A DNA stretch of 64,000 nucleotides, taken from Flavobacterium sp. UGB4466. GTDB taxonomy: Bacteria > Bacteroidota > Bacteroidia > Flavobacteriales > Flavobacteriaceae. The position numbers were made by a program, and so were the translations under genes. This document shows, one piece after another, positions 20,166 to 28,519 of the stretch. The stretch spans positions 109,710 to 173,709 of the forward strand of contig NZ_CAGKLC010000001.1 of NCBI RefSeq assembly GCF_903469665.1, given 5' to 3'. Numbering within the stretch: position 1 is the first letter of the stretch; every line of letters begins with the position of its first letter. The notes beneath the pieces are model-generated. The model saw only the letters and a program-made list of their open reading frames with translations, did not search any database and had not been told where the DNA came from.

Positions 20166-20942
20166 CTAAGAGAAAAATTGAGACAAAACGGTTTTTAATT
20201 CCTCTTTGTTTTCGATATGACTCATATGTCCGTCTTCGAAAGAAATGAGTTCTGCTGTAGTATCATCTATCTGAGTACGGGAATCTTCGTAATCCAGAAC
20301 AGGATCTTTTTTTCCTAAAATTAATAAAACGGGAAAAAGGTTTTGTTGCAAAAGTGTTTCCCTGTCTTTTCTGACTTTCATTCCTTCAAGTGAAGCAATA
20401 ATTCCCTGTAAAGGTGTTTGGAGTGCCTGCGTTTTTACTTTTTCGATTTCGTCGGTTAATCGGATTCGGTTGTTCTCACTGAACAAATTACCAATAGCCA
20501 GACTCACAAAGGTTGCGTAATTCTGTTTGACTGCTTTGATAGCTCGTGTTCGGTTAAGTTTTCTCTCTGGGCTATCCTCCTTTGAAGTAGAGTTGAGTAA
20601 AACCAGTTTCTGAATGTTTTTTGGAAACAATTCGGCGAAAGCCAAACCAACATAACCTCCCATTGAATGCCCTACAACAGTAGCTTTTTCAATCTTTAAA
20701 TGATTCAGCACTTCCTGAACGGCATTGGCATTGTCTTCCATCGTATGCACATATCCCAAAGAATCCGATTCGCCGTGTCCTAATAAGTCGATTATAATGA
20801 CACGATATTTTTCAGAGAAAAAATCAACATAGTCTTTCCACATTTTTTTGTTTTCCAGAAAGCCGTGAAGGAATACAATTGCATTTCCAGTTCCCGAATC
20901 TGAGTATGATATTTTGGTATTTTTGTATAAAAGCGTTTTCAA
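20166..20942 (-). CDS. Alpha/beta-fold hydrolase
   Basis: The 258-residue protein has the classic alpha/beta hydrolase layout: oxyanion-hole HGF at residues 26-28, nucleophile elbow GHSMGG at 91-96 (Ser93), a mobile cap rich in charged helices (about 125-190), the Asp in LGKKDPVLD and the His in DGHMSHIE near the C-terminus. No signal peptide, so cytoplasmic. Sequence style resembles BioH/MenH-like and esterase members, but nothing fixes the substrate. It is a single gene, convergent with the AddB-like gene. Confidence 0.85.
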   Translation of the reverse strand: MKTLLYKNTKISYSDSGTGNAIVFLHGFLENKKMWKDYVDFFSEKYRVIIIDLLGHGESDSLGYVHTMEDNANAVQEVLNHLKIEKATVVGHSMGGYVGLAFAELFPKNIQKLVLLNSTSKEDSPERKLNRTRAIKAVKQNYATFVSLAIGNLFSENNRIRLTDEIEKVKTQALQTPLQGIIASLEGMKVRKDRETLLQQNLFPVLLILGKKDPVLDYEDSRTQIDDTTAELISFEDGHMSHIENKEELKTVLSQFFS

Positions 20943-21073
20943 AATGAACTTTTTTTGTTGTCAGGCACAAAGTTAAGAAAGCTGAAGTAAAATATCGAGA
21001 TGTCTTGATTTAATTGGGAAATCTTTAAAACTGGAATAAATTTATTTATAGCAAAATATGGTTTGTGAACGAA

Positions 21074-21104
21074 TTAAAAATGGCTTCCATTTCTGAAAGC
21101 CATT
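21074..21104 (-). terminator. Terminator of the AIM24-family gene
   Basis: On the minus strand AATGGCTT and AAGCCATT pair, followed by a short T run; it lies just past the stop codon. Confidence 0.75.
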
Positions 21105-21109
21105 ACAAA

Positions 21110-21913
21110 TTAAAATCGGTTATCACCATCTAAAAGATTTCCTAATCCGCCTAGCAGGCTTCCTTCGTCACGGCTGTTTCCGCCAGATTTTGGTGCCGAT
21201 GCAATAATGCGGTCAGCCAGTCTCGAGAAAGGCAACGATTGTATATAAACTGTTCCGGGACCTTTTAAAGTGGCATAAAATAATCCTTCGCCACCAAAAA
21301 TAGAATTCTTAATTCCGCCAATAAATTCAATATCATAAGCTACATCTTTAGTAAAACCAATGATGCATCCCGTATCTACTTTTAGGACTTCGCCTGGTCC
21401 CAATACTTTTTTAGCCATTGTTCCGCCCGAATGTACAAATGCCATTCCATCTCCTTCGATTTTCTGCATAATAAAGCCTTCACCGCCAAATAAACCACGT
21501 CCAAGTTTCTGAGAAAATTCTATTCCGACAGAAACACCTTTAGCAGCACATAAAAACGAGCTTTTTTGGCAGATAAATTTGCCTTGAAATTCTGTTAAAT
21601 CAATTGGAAGGATTTTTCCAGGATAGGGCGACGCAAATGAAACTTTGCTTTTGCTATTGCCTTGGTTTAAAAATGCTGTCATAAATAAACTTTCGCCGGT
21701 AAGAACTCTTTTTCCTGCGCTTAAAAGTTTGTCAAACAAACCTGATCCTTGTTGTTGAGAACCGTCTCCAAATATCGTTTCCATCTGGATGTTGTTTTCC
21801 ATCATCATGAAACTGCCAGCTTCGGCAATTACAATTTCCTGCGGGTCCAGTTCTATTTCAACATATTGCATTTCTTCCCCAAAAATCTGATAATCTATTT
21901 CGTGTGCTTGCAT
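21110..21913 (-). CDS. AIM24 / TIGR00266 family protein
   Basis: The 267-residue protein is built of repeated beta strands with many Gly residues (SKVSFASPYPGKILPIDL, GRGLFGGEGFIMQKIEGDGMAFVHSGGTM, IFGGEGLFYATLKGPGTVYIQSLPFSRLADRI). This is the signature of the TIGR00266/AIM24 family of tryptophan-RNA-attenuator-like double beta-helix proteins. The family's bacterial function is unknown; the yeast relative is mitochondrial. No signal peptide. The C-terminal tail is low complexity (GGNSRDEGSLLGGLGNLLDG). It stands as a single gene. Confidence 0.88.
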   Translation of the reverse strand: MQAHEIDYQIFGEEMQYVEIELDPQEIVIAEAGSFMMMENNIQMETIFGDGSQQQGSGLFDKLLSAGKRVLTGESLFMTAFLNQGNSKSKVSFASPYPGKILPIDLTEFQGKFICQKSSFLCAAKGVSVGIEFSQKLGRGLFGGEGFIMQKIEGDGMAFVHSGGTMAKKVLGPGEVLKVDTGCIIGFTKDVAYDIEFIGGIKNSIFGGEGLFYATLKGPGTVYIQSLPFSRLADRIIASAPKSGGNSRDEGSLLGGLGNLLDGDNRF

Positions 21914-22062
21914 AATTTCTTAATTTATTTGTTTTTAAAATTAGACTAATAATGCTGTAGAATGTTACATTCTTTAGTCAGTTACCGCTGTTTTTAAGAG
22001 CATTAAATGATTTTGTTATTTTAAATTAGTCTTAATTATGTTTTTTATTGCTTTAAATTCTA

Positions 22063-22070
22063 TATTTTTG
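22063..22070 (+). promoter_or_regulatory. Minus-7 element upstream of the 118-residue protein gene
   Basis: TATTTTTG matches TAnnTTTG exactly and lies 23 bases before the ATG at 22094. Confidence 0.5.
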
Positions 22071-22093
22071 CAACGTTATTATATTTTATCAGA

Positions 22094-22450
22094 ATGGCGT
22101 TAGTTAGTGATTTGACCACCAAAGTATTATTTGAAACCGAAAAAGGATATAGTTATCAATGTGATTTGACTAATAGTATAATCATCAATTTTGTTGATAC
22201 AGTGTCAAGTTACAAAATTCATGATTTTTTGATTTTTCAAAGAAAGGTCAATAGCGTTGACATTCTTAATATGCTTTATGACTTATCTGATCGGTCAGAC
22301 GCACAATTGATTGAAACCACCAAAAGAAATTTTTCCAGAAATCTTACTATCTGTGAAATAGTGCAGTTAAGAGATTTATTAAACGGAACTAAATTTACCC
22401 TCACTTTACATTCTATGCTTTGTAATATTGTAAACGTAGAGCTTATTTAG
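22094..22450 (+). CDS. Conserved-type hypothetical protein, 118 residues
   Basis: I do not recognise this protein. It reads as a genuine small cytoplasmic protein. It has no signal peptide or membrane segment and shows mixed alpha/beta character, with strands at VLFETEKGYSYQC and SIIINFVDTVSSYKIHDFL and helices at SVDILNMLYDLSD and TICEIVQLRDLLNGTKFTLTL. The codon composition is like that of its neighbours. A consensus minus-7 element precedes it, and ferritin follows 89 bases downstream on the same strand. The start ATG is well placed behind the promoter. Confidence 0.6.
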   Translation: MALVSDLTTKVLFETEKGYSYQCDLTNSIIINFVDTVSSYKIHDFLIFQRKVNSVDILNMLYDLSDRSDAQLIETTKRNFSRNLTICEIVQLRDLLNGTKFTLTLHSMLCNIVNVELI

Positions 22451-22539
22451 ATTCTTACTTAGATCAAATCCAAATTTTCGAGCAGTTAGAGGTGCCTTCT
22501 TTAATTTTTGTAATTTTACACATATAAAAATTAGAGGAT

Positions 22540-23061
22540 ATGAAAGATTTATTAAGAACACGTACTTCATTAGTTGAAAGTGTAGAAAATATATTAAACT
22601 TACAAGCAAAATTAGAAAGTGACGCTTCTAACAAATATTTAGCTATGGCAGCATGGTTAGATAGAAATGGTTATGCTAATACAGCATCTTATTTGTACAA
22701 ACAAGCCGAGGAAGAGAGAGAGCATTTCCTAAAAGTTTTCAAATATATTACAGATATGGGAGGGATTGCCGTTACGCCGTCTGTTCCGGAAGTGCAGCAG
22801 GAATTTGCTTCTTTGAGAGAAGTATTTGAAATTGCTTTGCAGAATGAAATTGCAGTTACACAAGCAGTGAATAAAGTAATTGCAAAATGTAGAGCTGAAA
22901 ATGACTATGCTACAGAAGATTTTATGATGTGGTATGTTGCTGAGCAGAGAGAAGAAGAGAAAAACGCAAGAAGAGCTTTAGAGCTTTTTGAGTTGATTGA
23001 TGAAAGCGAAGCTGCCGGAAAATTCCAGTTGGATGTGCAAATCGCAAAAATCGGAGAGTAA
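22540..23061 (+). CDS. ftnA: Non-heme ferritin
   Basis: Iron-storage 24-mer subunit with ferroxidase activity in the cytoplasm. The 173 residues have the four-helix ferritin fold. Ferroxidase ligands are visible in KLESDASNKYLAMAAW (Glu, Tyr), EEEREHFLKVFKYI (Glu, Glu, His) and NEIAVTQAVNKV / MWYVAEQREEEKNA (Glu, Gln, Glu). Length and motifs match bacterial FtnA rather than heme-binding bacterioferritin, since no heme-ligand Met pattern is apparent. A strong bidirectional terminator follows. Confidence 0.93.
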   Translation: MKDLLRTRTSLVESVENILNLQAKLESDASNKYLAMAAWLDRNGYANTASYLYKQAEEEREHFLKVFKYITDMGGIAVTPSVPEVQQEFASLREVFEIALQNEIAVTQAVNKVIAKCRAENDYATEDFMMWYVAEQREEEKNARRALELFELIDESEAAGKFQLDVQIAKIGE

Positions 23062-23077
23062 TTGATATATAAAATTG

Positions 23078-23114
23078 AAAAAGCCCTTAATATTTTTATT
23101 AAGGGCTTTTTTCT
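23078..23114. terminator. Bidirectional terminator between ferritin and pepP
   Basis: A 15-base perfect stem (AAAAAGCCCTTAATA with its complement) and a 4-base loop, with A and T runs on both sides, serves both convergent genes. Confidence 0.92.
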
Positions 23115-23117
23115 TAT

Positions 23118-24410
23118 CTATTCATTCATCAAACTCTCGATCTCGTCAGCTTCAATAGGAATGTTACGCATCAGGTTAAAAGGCTCTCCTTTTTCCTGAA
23201 TCACTACGTTGTCTTCTAAACGAATTCCGAATCCTTCTGCCGGAATGTAGATTCCCGGTTCAACGGTAAAAACCATATTGGCTTTCATTGGTTCGTGAAG
23301 TAATCCGTAATCGTGCGTGTCCAGACCCATGTGGTGAGACGTTCCGTGCATAAAATATTTTTTGTAGGCGGGCCATTCCGGATTTTCGTTCTGAACATCG
23401 GCTTTGTCGATCAAACCTAAACCTAATAATTCAGAGGTCATCACTTTCCCTACTTCTACATGGTATTGTTTCCAAAGTGTTCCCGGAGTCAACATTTTTG
23501 TAGCTTCGTTTTTTACTCTTAAAACAGCATTGTAAACTGCTTTTTGTCTTTCGTTATACCTTCCCGAAACTGGAATTGTACGGGATAAATCGCTTGAGTA
23601 GTTGGCGTATTCGGCAGCAACATCCAGTAAAATTAAATCCCCTTCTTTACATTGTTGGTTGTTTTCGATATAATGTAAAACATTCGCATTATTTCCCGAA
23701 GCAATAATTGGAGTATAAGCAAAACCTTTAGAGCGGTTACGAATAAATTCGTGAATCAATTCCGCTTCAATTTCGTATTCGGTAACATTTGGTTTTACAA
23801 ATGATAATAATCTACGGAAACCTTTTTCGGTAATATCACAAGCCTGCTGAATCAAATCAAGTTCTTCGCTTTCTTTTACAGAACGAAGACGTTGTAAAAT
23901 CGGGTTGCTTTTGGCTACATTGTGTGCCGGATAATGTTCTTTCCACCATTTTACGAATCGGGCTTCACGGGTTTCTGTCTCCACTGTAGCGCGGTAATGT
24001 TCGTTGGTGTTGATGTACATCGTATCGGCATACGTCATCATTTCGTTCAAAATCTTATGAAAATCCTGTAACCAATACACTGTTCTGATTCCTGAAACCT
24101 GAAAAGCACGTTCTTTAGTCAGTTTTTCACCTTCCCAAATGGCGATATGTTCGCTGGTTTCTTTTAGGAAAAGAATTTCTTTTTGATGCTCATAAGGTGC
24201 ATCCGGAAACAAAAGCAAAATACTTTCTTCCTGATCTACACCACTCAGATAAAAAATATCTCGGTGTTGTGCAAACGGCAAAGTACTGTCGGCACTAACC
24301 GGGTAAATGTCATTAGAATTAAAAACGGCAACTGAATTAGGTTTCATTTCTGCCGTGAATTTTTTGCGGTTTTTTACAAAAAGAGCGCTGTTTATTTGGT
24401 GATATTTCAT
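23118..24410 (-). CDS. pepP: Xaa-Pro aminopeptidase (M24B)
   Basis: Removes N-terminal residues preceding proline; a dinuclear metal enzyme with the creatinase fold. The 430-residue protein has the N-terminal AMP_N domain (about 1-130: PFAQHRDIFYLSGVDQEESILLLFPD). The M24 catalytic domain shows all five metal ligands: LLDVAAEY, SSDLSRTIPVSG, MHGTSHHMGLDTHD, FTVEPGIYIP and RLEDNVVI. No signal peptide, hence cytoplasmic. A consensus minus-7 element on the minus strand (TAATTTTG, 24439-24446) lies 28 bases before the ATG. Confidence 0.94.
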   Translation of the reverse strand: MKYHQINSALFVKNRKKFTAEMKPNSVAVFNSNDIYPVSADSTLPFAQHRDIFYLSGVDQEESILLLFPDAPYEHQKEILFLKETSEHIAIWEGEKLTKERAFQVSGIRTVYWLQDFHKILNEMMTYADTMYINTNEHYRATVETETREARFVKWWKEHYPAHNVAKSNPILQRLRSVKESEELDLIQQACDITEKGFRRLLSFVKPNVTEYEIEAELIHEFIRNRSKGFAYTPIIASGNNANVLHYIENNQQCKEGDLILLDVAAEYANYSSDLSRTIPVSGRYNERQKAVYNAVLRVKNEATKMLTPGTLWKQYHVEVGKVMTSELLGLGLIDKADVQNENPEWPAYKKYFMHGTSHHMGLDTHDYGLLHEPMKANMVFTVEPGIYIPAEGFGIRLEDNVVIQEKGEPFNLMRNIPIEADEIESLMNE

Positions 24411-24499
24411 GATAATTCGGTTTTTGAACTTCGAATTTCAAAATTACGTTTTTTCAGCAAACAGCATGAAATTGATTTCTTAAAGTTTTATTATTTGTT

Positions 24500-25135
24500 T
24501 TGTGTTTTCCTGAGCGAAGTCAAAGGATCACCGCGAAGGGCGTTAAGGTTTACGCAAAGCACGCTAGTTTTTTCTCGCAAAGTCGCAAAGTAACCACAAT
24601 CTTGTCATTCTGAGGAACGAAGAATCACACTAGTAACTCGACAAAGATTGGCGGTTTTGTTTCACGCAGATTTCGCAGATTCTGCAGATTTTTTCTTTTT
24701 TACAGTTGGTCTTAACCACAATCTTGTCTTCCTGAGCGAAGTCGAAGGATCACCGCAAAGTAACCACAATCTTGTCATTCTGAGGAACGAAGAATCACAC
24801 TAGTAACTCGACAAAGATTGGCGGTTTTGTTTCACGCAGATTTCGCAGATTCTGCAGATTTTTTCTTTTTTACAGTTGGTCTTAACCACAATCTTGTCAT
24901 TCTGAGGAACGAAGAATCACACTAGTAACTCGACAAAGATTGGCGGTTTTGTTTCACGCAGATTTCGCAGATTCTGCAGATTTTTTCTTTTTACCGTAAG
25001 TATTAACCACTAATCTTGTCATCTCGACGCAGGAGACTCGAGCGAGAGCGAACAGACGAAGTAAATCACATTAGAAAATCTACACAGTAATTCGCCAATC
25101 TTTGTCGAATCCCGACTGTGATCTACTTCGTCGAA
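24500..25135. repeat. Cluster of direct and inverted intergenic repeats
   Basis: This 786-base gap (24411-25196) between pepP and the next gene holds no credible gene. A 122-base unit beginning TAACCACAATCTTGTCATTC occurs at 24591-24712, 24761-24882 and, in shorter form, 24883 to about 24990. A 48-base relative (24713-24760) separates the first two and carries the variant CCTGAGCGAAGTCGAAGG, also seen at about 24509. A fragment (25004-25030) follows. The block at 25055-25135 carries an inverted copy of the unit's ACTCGACAAAGATTGGCG segment and an inverted pair of ACGAAGTAAATCACA-like arms. The repeats look like a mosaic of REP/MITE-like elements. Confidence 0.9.
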
Positions 25136-25196
25136 AGGACAATATTGCGTAATATTGTATAATCTATGTACAAGTAACAGCCCAATAAAACATAAA

Positions 25197-26543
25197 ATGC
25201 ATCACTCAGGTTTCAAATTAATAACAATCAAAGAAGTCAAATCGCAATATCCATTTTTAATCGATCGGGAAGGTTTCGATTATTTTGAGGAATGGGAAGA
25301 GGAGGATTTCTTTTTGATTGCATTCGAAAGTGTAAATTTTGAGGCCAATTTTTATTTCGATCTTTATGAGAATAAAGAGAAAAAATGGCTTGCCGGAGTA
25401 TTAAATCTTCCCTTAAAAGAAATGGAAGATCTTAGAATTGAAGGAGTCCTAATAAATGGAAATCTTTCTGTAAACGGAACGATTATAAATGCCGAAGGCG
25501 ATTACGGACCTTATGTTTTTATTAAAGGAAATGTGAGTTGTCAAAGCATGTTGTTGGGAGGTTCGTATGTCGAAATTGAAGGCAACGTTACTGCGAAAGA
25601 AGTAGTAATGACTTCCTATAATCACGGTAATTTTAAATGTTCGGGCTGTATTGAAGCTCCGGTTTTTATAGTCGAAGATCATTATACCACATTCTCAAGC
25701 CGTAATAACAATTTGTTCTACTATAATGATAAAACAGACGACATGGATCCTGAAAATGAATCGGAATATGATGAGGACAGTGACGAAGAAGTTATTTCAG
25801 CCGAATTGCGAAAACACCTTAATAATTCTCTAATAACCACTTTTGAAGAACTCAAAAGAGAGTTGGAGGAGGGTGAGTTAGTTTTAAAAGAAAGTAATCC
25901 GTTGCCAAAAAATCAGGAATACTGGCAAAAGAGAGTTTTGTCCAATTACAGAGATTTAAAAATAGTTCCGCTCGAGTTTAAAACAGCAGCATTGTGCGAG
26001 ATGGCATTAAATATCACCCATCATGCGTTACCGTTTGTGGAGGAAGATTTTATTACGTCTGAAATTTGCGAGAAATTAGTCGGTAAGGATGGTTTTGCAC
26101 TTCAGGTAATTCTCGATCAATTTATAACCGAAGAACTTTGTTGGAAAGCGGCTGAGAGCGGAACATTGGTTTCACTGATTCCGGGGCGTTTTTATTCGGA
26201 AGAGTTAATTATAACGACTTTTAAAAAAGGCAAACACGAACCGAATATTAATGATGTTCCTGCTGAATTTATCACTGATAGTTTACTTGAAGCATATGTG
26301 AAAATTGGTAAAGGATTGTGGCTCGACAAGATTTGCAAAGAAAACGGAAAGGATAAATTATCTATTTTAAAAAGTGTAATTGATTCCGGAATACAGCATC
26401 TTGACGCTATTTTTGGGAATCACTTTAGTGTCGAAGTTGTTGATTATGCGGCATCTCTTTATAATAATGAAGAAAATAAATCGAAATGGGATAACTATGT
26501 TCAAAAATATAAAGTTAAATTCGGGCGTCTTGGATTAAACTAA
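25197..26543 (+). CDS. Hypothetical protein with beta-helix-like middle and C-terminal helical repeats
   Basis: Not recognised as a named family. The ATG at 25197 is preferred to an in-frame TTG at 25155 that lies in repeat DNA; it gives 448 residues. Residues about 70-180 show short repeated strands with Gly/Val spacing (IEGVLINGNLSVNGTIINA, YVFIKGNVSCQSMLL, YVEIEGNVTAKEVV), like a bactofilin or polymer-forming right-handed beta-helix. A very acidic linker follows (about 195-215). The C-terminal half has helical repeats of the type VPAEFITDSLLEAYVK and ITEELCWKAAESG, reminiscent of DUF4116-like repeats. No signal peptide. It may be a cytoplasmic sensor or toxin-immunity-like protein; function unknown. 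Confidence 0.65.
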   Translation: MHHSGFKLITIKEVKSQYPFLIDREGFDYFEEWEEEDFFLIAFESVNFEANFYFDLYENKEKKWLAGVLNLPLKEMEDLRIEGVLINGNLSVNGTIINAEGDYGPYVFIKGNVSCQSMLLGGSYVEIEGNVTAKEVVMTSYNHGNFKCSGCIEAPVFIVEDHYTTFSSRNNNLFYYNDKTDDMDPENESEYDEDSDEEVISAELRKHLNNSLITTFEELKRELEEGELVLKESNPLPKNQEYWQKRVLSNYRDLKIVPLEFKTAALCEMALNITHHALPFVEEDFITSEICEKLVGKDGFALQVILDQFITEELCWKAAESGTLVSLIPGRFYSEELIITTFKKGKHEPNINDVPAEFITDSLLEAYVKIGKGLWLDKICKENGKDKLSILKSVIDSGIQHLDAIFGNHFSVEVVDYAASLYNNEENKSKWDNYVQKYKVKFGRLGLN

Positions 26544-26582
26544 TTTCTTTAATCAGGCTTTAAATATAAAATAAAACAGATT

Positions 26583-26960
26583 ATGATTGATAGAGAGAGA
26601 ATAATTAAGAATTACGTTGAAGGTTACAATCAATTCGATATTGATAAAATGACAGCTGACTTTAGTCGGGATATTGTTTTTGAAAACATTCAGAACGGTG
26701 AAGTAAATATGACTTTAAACGGACTAAATGAATTTAAAGAACAAGCCGAAAATGCAAAAGCCTACTTTTCCACCAGATCACAAGTAATTACTGTATTGAA
26801 TCATTTTGAGTCTAAAACAGAGATTGAAATTGATTACCATGCTGTTTTGGCGATGGATTTTCCTAACGGAATGAAAGCGGGAGAAGAATTAAACTTGAAG
26901 GGGAAATCTGTTTTTGAATTTTTAGATAATAAGATTTTAAAATTGAGTGATATTAGCTAA
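26583..26960 (+). CDS. NTF2-like / SnoaL-like protein
   Basis: The 125-residue protein has the compact cone-shaped NTF2 pattern: an N-terminal helix with NYVEGYNQFDIDKMTADFSRDIVFENI, a short helix (LNEFKEQAENAKAYF), then strands VITVLNHFESKTEIEIDYHAVLAM and GKSVFEFLDNKILKLSDIS. The last strand is typical of the nuclear transport factor 2/SnoaL superfamily. Such proteins range from isomerases to binding proteins; nothing specifies a ligand. It begins 40 bases after the preceding gene and may be co-transcribed with it and the next gene. Confidence 0.75.
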   Translation: MIDRERIIKNYVEGYNQFDIDKMTADFSRDIVFENIQNGEVNMTLNGLNEFKEQAENAKAYFSTRSQVITVLNHFESKTEIEIDYHAVLAMDFPNGMKAGEELNLKGKSVFEFLDNKILKLSDIS

Positions 26961-27003
26961 TTATAAAACTGGAGAAAAGAATTCAAGAGATTAGATTTAT
27001 ATT

Positions 27004-27615
27004 ATGGACAATGAAAAGCTAAGAACACTAAGAAATAAAATTTCAATTCCATTAAGCCAGGCTATTAGACTTCTTAAAAAAAATAATGATGACATTGAAT
27101 TGTGTGAGCAGGAATTTCATAATGATAATATCAAGACAATCAGCATAAAAACAGAGTGTGATTATGATGTTGCAAAAGAGAATTATGAGTTATGTAATTA
27201 CGATGTTGTAAAAACAGTCGAAAGAATTAATCAAAAAACAATTATCATAACAACAGGAAAAGCAACAGATTCTAAAATAGGCTTTGTTTTATGGCCCGAA
27301 AATGGAAAAGGTGAATTCTATAAAACTGTTAAGCGAAATGATGCTTTTATTCCAACAGAAGATTTTGATCTTTTTTTGAAAGAGTTTCAATCTGTTTTTC
27401 CCTTGCGAAATCCGTGGAATGATGTAATTGAAGATGAATTTGATAAAACGGGTCATAATTTTTTTGACCATAAAACGATCAGCTTGATTGTTGAAAAAAT
27501 AAAACTTATAGAAAATGAAAATGAAAAGGAGAATGCTTTTTTATTGGAAACAATAAATTGGTTAAACGATAAATTAGTTTATGCTGAGTATATTGTGGTT
27601 TATGGTAATTTATAG
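27004..27615 (+). CDS. Hypothetical protein with N-terminal UBA/TS-N-like helical repeats
   Basis: The 203-residue protein is unrecognised as a whole. Residues 3-38 (LRTLRNKISIPLSQAIRLLKKNNDDIELCEQEF) follow the pattern of the elongation factor Ts N-terminal UBA-like domain: LR-x-x-T/S, then A-L, then two charged residues, then A-x-x. A second helical pair (TECDYDVAKENYELCNYDVVKTVERI, about 50-76) looks like a degenerate repeat. The remainder (80-203) is mixed alpha/beta with no recognisable motif. It lies 43 bases after the NTF2-like gene and 6 bases before a GNAT gene, so probably in one operon. Confidence 0.6.
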   Translation: MDNEKLRTLRNKISIPLSQAIRLLKKNNDDIELCEQEFHNDNIKTISIKTECDYDVAKENYELCNYDVVKTVERINQKTIIITTGKATDSKIGFVLWPENGKGEFYKTVKRNDAFIPTEDFDLFLKEFQSVFPLRNPWNDVIEDEFDKTGHNFFDHKTISLIVEKIKLIENENEKENAFLLETINWLNDKLVYAEYIVVYGNL

Positions 27616-27621
27616 AAGACT

Positions 27622-28059
27622 ATGGAATCAAATATTAAAATCAGAAAAGTTGAAAAACAGGATTTAGATTTTGTTTACCAAGCGATAAAAGAGCTTGAAA
27701 ATGAAATTTTAGATTTTGAAGTGTTTAGCCAGATATTTGATGAAAACATTTCAAATAAAAAGAATCTCTATCTAATTGCCGAAAACGAAACAGAAGGGTT
27801 AGGTTTTATTAGTTTTCATACCCAAAATCTTTTGCATCATTGCGGATTGGTAGGTGAAATCCAGGAGTTCTTTATTCACCAGAAACATCGCGGGCAAGGG
27901 GTTGGCAGGTTATTAATAAATGAGGTTTTAAATTTTGCAGAACAGCATAATTTAAAAAGTATTGAAGTGACCACCAATAAAAGACGTGTAGAGAATGTTG
28001 CCATTTACGAGAATCTTGGGTTTGCTTTAAGTCATAATAAGTTTACGATTTATAAGTAA
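27622..28059 (+). CDS. GNAT family N-acetyltransferase
   Basis: The 145-residue protein has the GCN5-related fold: N-terminal IRKVEKQDLDFVYQAIKEL, acceptor-side strand GLGFISFHTQNLLHHCGLVGEIQEFFIHQKHRG, and the acetyl-CoA pyrophosphate loop QKHRGQGVGRLLINEVLNFAEQ (the R/Q-x-x-G-x-G/A motif). The C-terminal strand is IEVTTNKRRVENVAIYENLGFALSHNKF. The acceptor substrate is unknown. It is separated from the UBA-like gene by 6 bases and ends before a bidirectional terminator. Confidence 0.88.
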   Translation: MESNIKIRKVEKQDLDFVYQAIKELENEILDFEVFSQIFDENISNKKNLYLIAENETEGLGFISFHTQNLLHHCGLVGEIQEFFIHQKHRGQGVGRLLINEVLNFAEQHNLKSIEVTTNKRRVENVAIYENLGFALSHNKFTIYK

Positions 28060-28091
28060 ACTTTGCAGCGATGGGAAGATTCAACATAAAA

Positions 28092-28120
28092 AAAACTGCT
28101 GTTTTGTAGGCAGCAGTTTT
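28092..28120. terminator. Bidirectional terminator between GNAT and leader-peptide genes
   Basis: AAAACTGCTG and CAGCAGTTTT form a perfect 10-base stem between two convergent genes. Confidence 0.8.
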
Positions 28121-28144
28121 AATAAATGGGTAATTATGTTGTCA

Positions 28145-28336
28145 TTAATGTGAGTATTCCATACAGATACTGCCTACTGCCGTTTTGTATAAAATCCAAC
28201 CACATCTGTTTTGTCCGATAGAAGGATAGATTTCTTCGCCGTTACACATCGGATATGGTACACATTCTATAGTACTGGTACCACCGGCATTAATTGATTT
28301 TAATTCTTCTTTTGTTAATTTTTCGAAATTTTTCAT
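28145..28336 (-). CDS. Double-glycine-leader bacteriocin-like or signalling peptide
   Basis: The 63-residue precursor begins MKNFEKLTKEELKSINAGG. This is a typical Bacteroidota double-glycine leader (L-x-x-x-E-L-K-x-I-x-G-G), with cleavage expected after Gly19. The 44-residue core (20-63) is rich in Cys, Tyr, Pro and Gly, with four cysteines (in IECVPYP, PMCNGE, NRCGW and SICMEY) that could form two disulfides. Export in such systems needs a C39-peptidase ABC transporter, and none lies in this window. The gene is monocistronic and divergent from a membrane LytTR regulator gene 183 bases away. It could be an antimicrobial or a pheromone; neither can be chosen from sequence. Confidence 0.8.
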   Translation of the reverse strand: MKNFEKLTKEELKSINAGGTSTIECVPYPMCNGEEIYPSIGQNRCGWILYKTAVGSICMEYSH

Positions 28337-28519
28337 AAATGGTTTTTTGTTTTTTGATTTTCCTACTCTATAAGTTTTTCGGATACCACTTTGATAAAAA
28401 TATAAATTATTTTTAAATAAATACTTACAAAATAAAGTTTTTGATTCGGAGTGATTTTTACTTGATGGAAGTTGGGTAAAAGTTTAATATTGTAAATTAA
28501 TAATTTGCCTAAAGAAAAA

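Noticed and set aside
24396..24593. Plus-strand reading frame of 65 codons
   Set aside because: It overlaps the pepP start and runs into the repeat cluster; composition is not protein-like.
24591..24993. Possible CRISPR array or duplicated gene
   Set aside because: Repeats are 122 bp long and contiguous or separated by related DNA; no spacers and no conserved reading frame.
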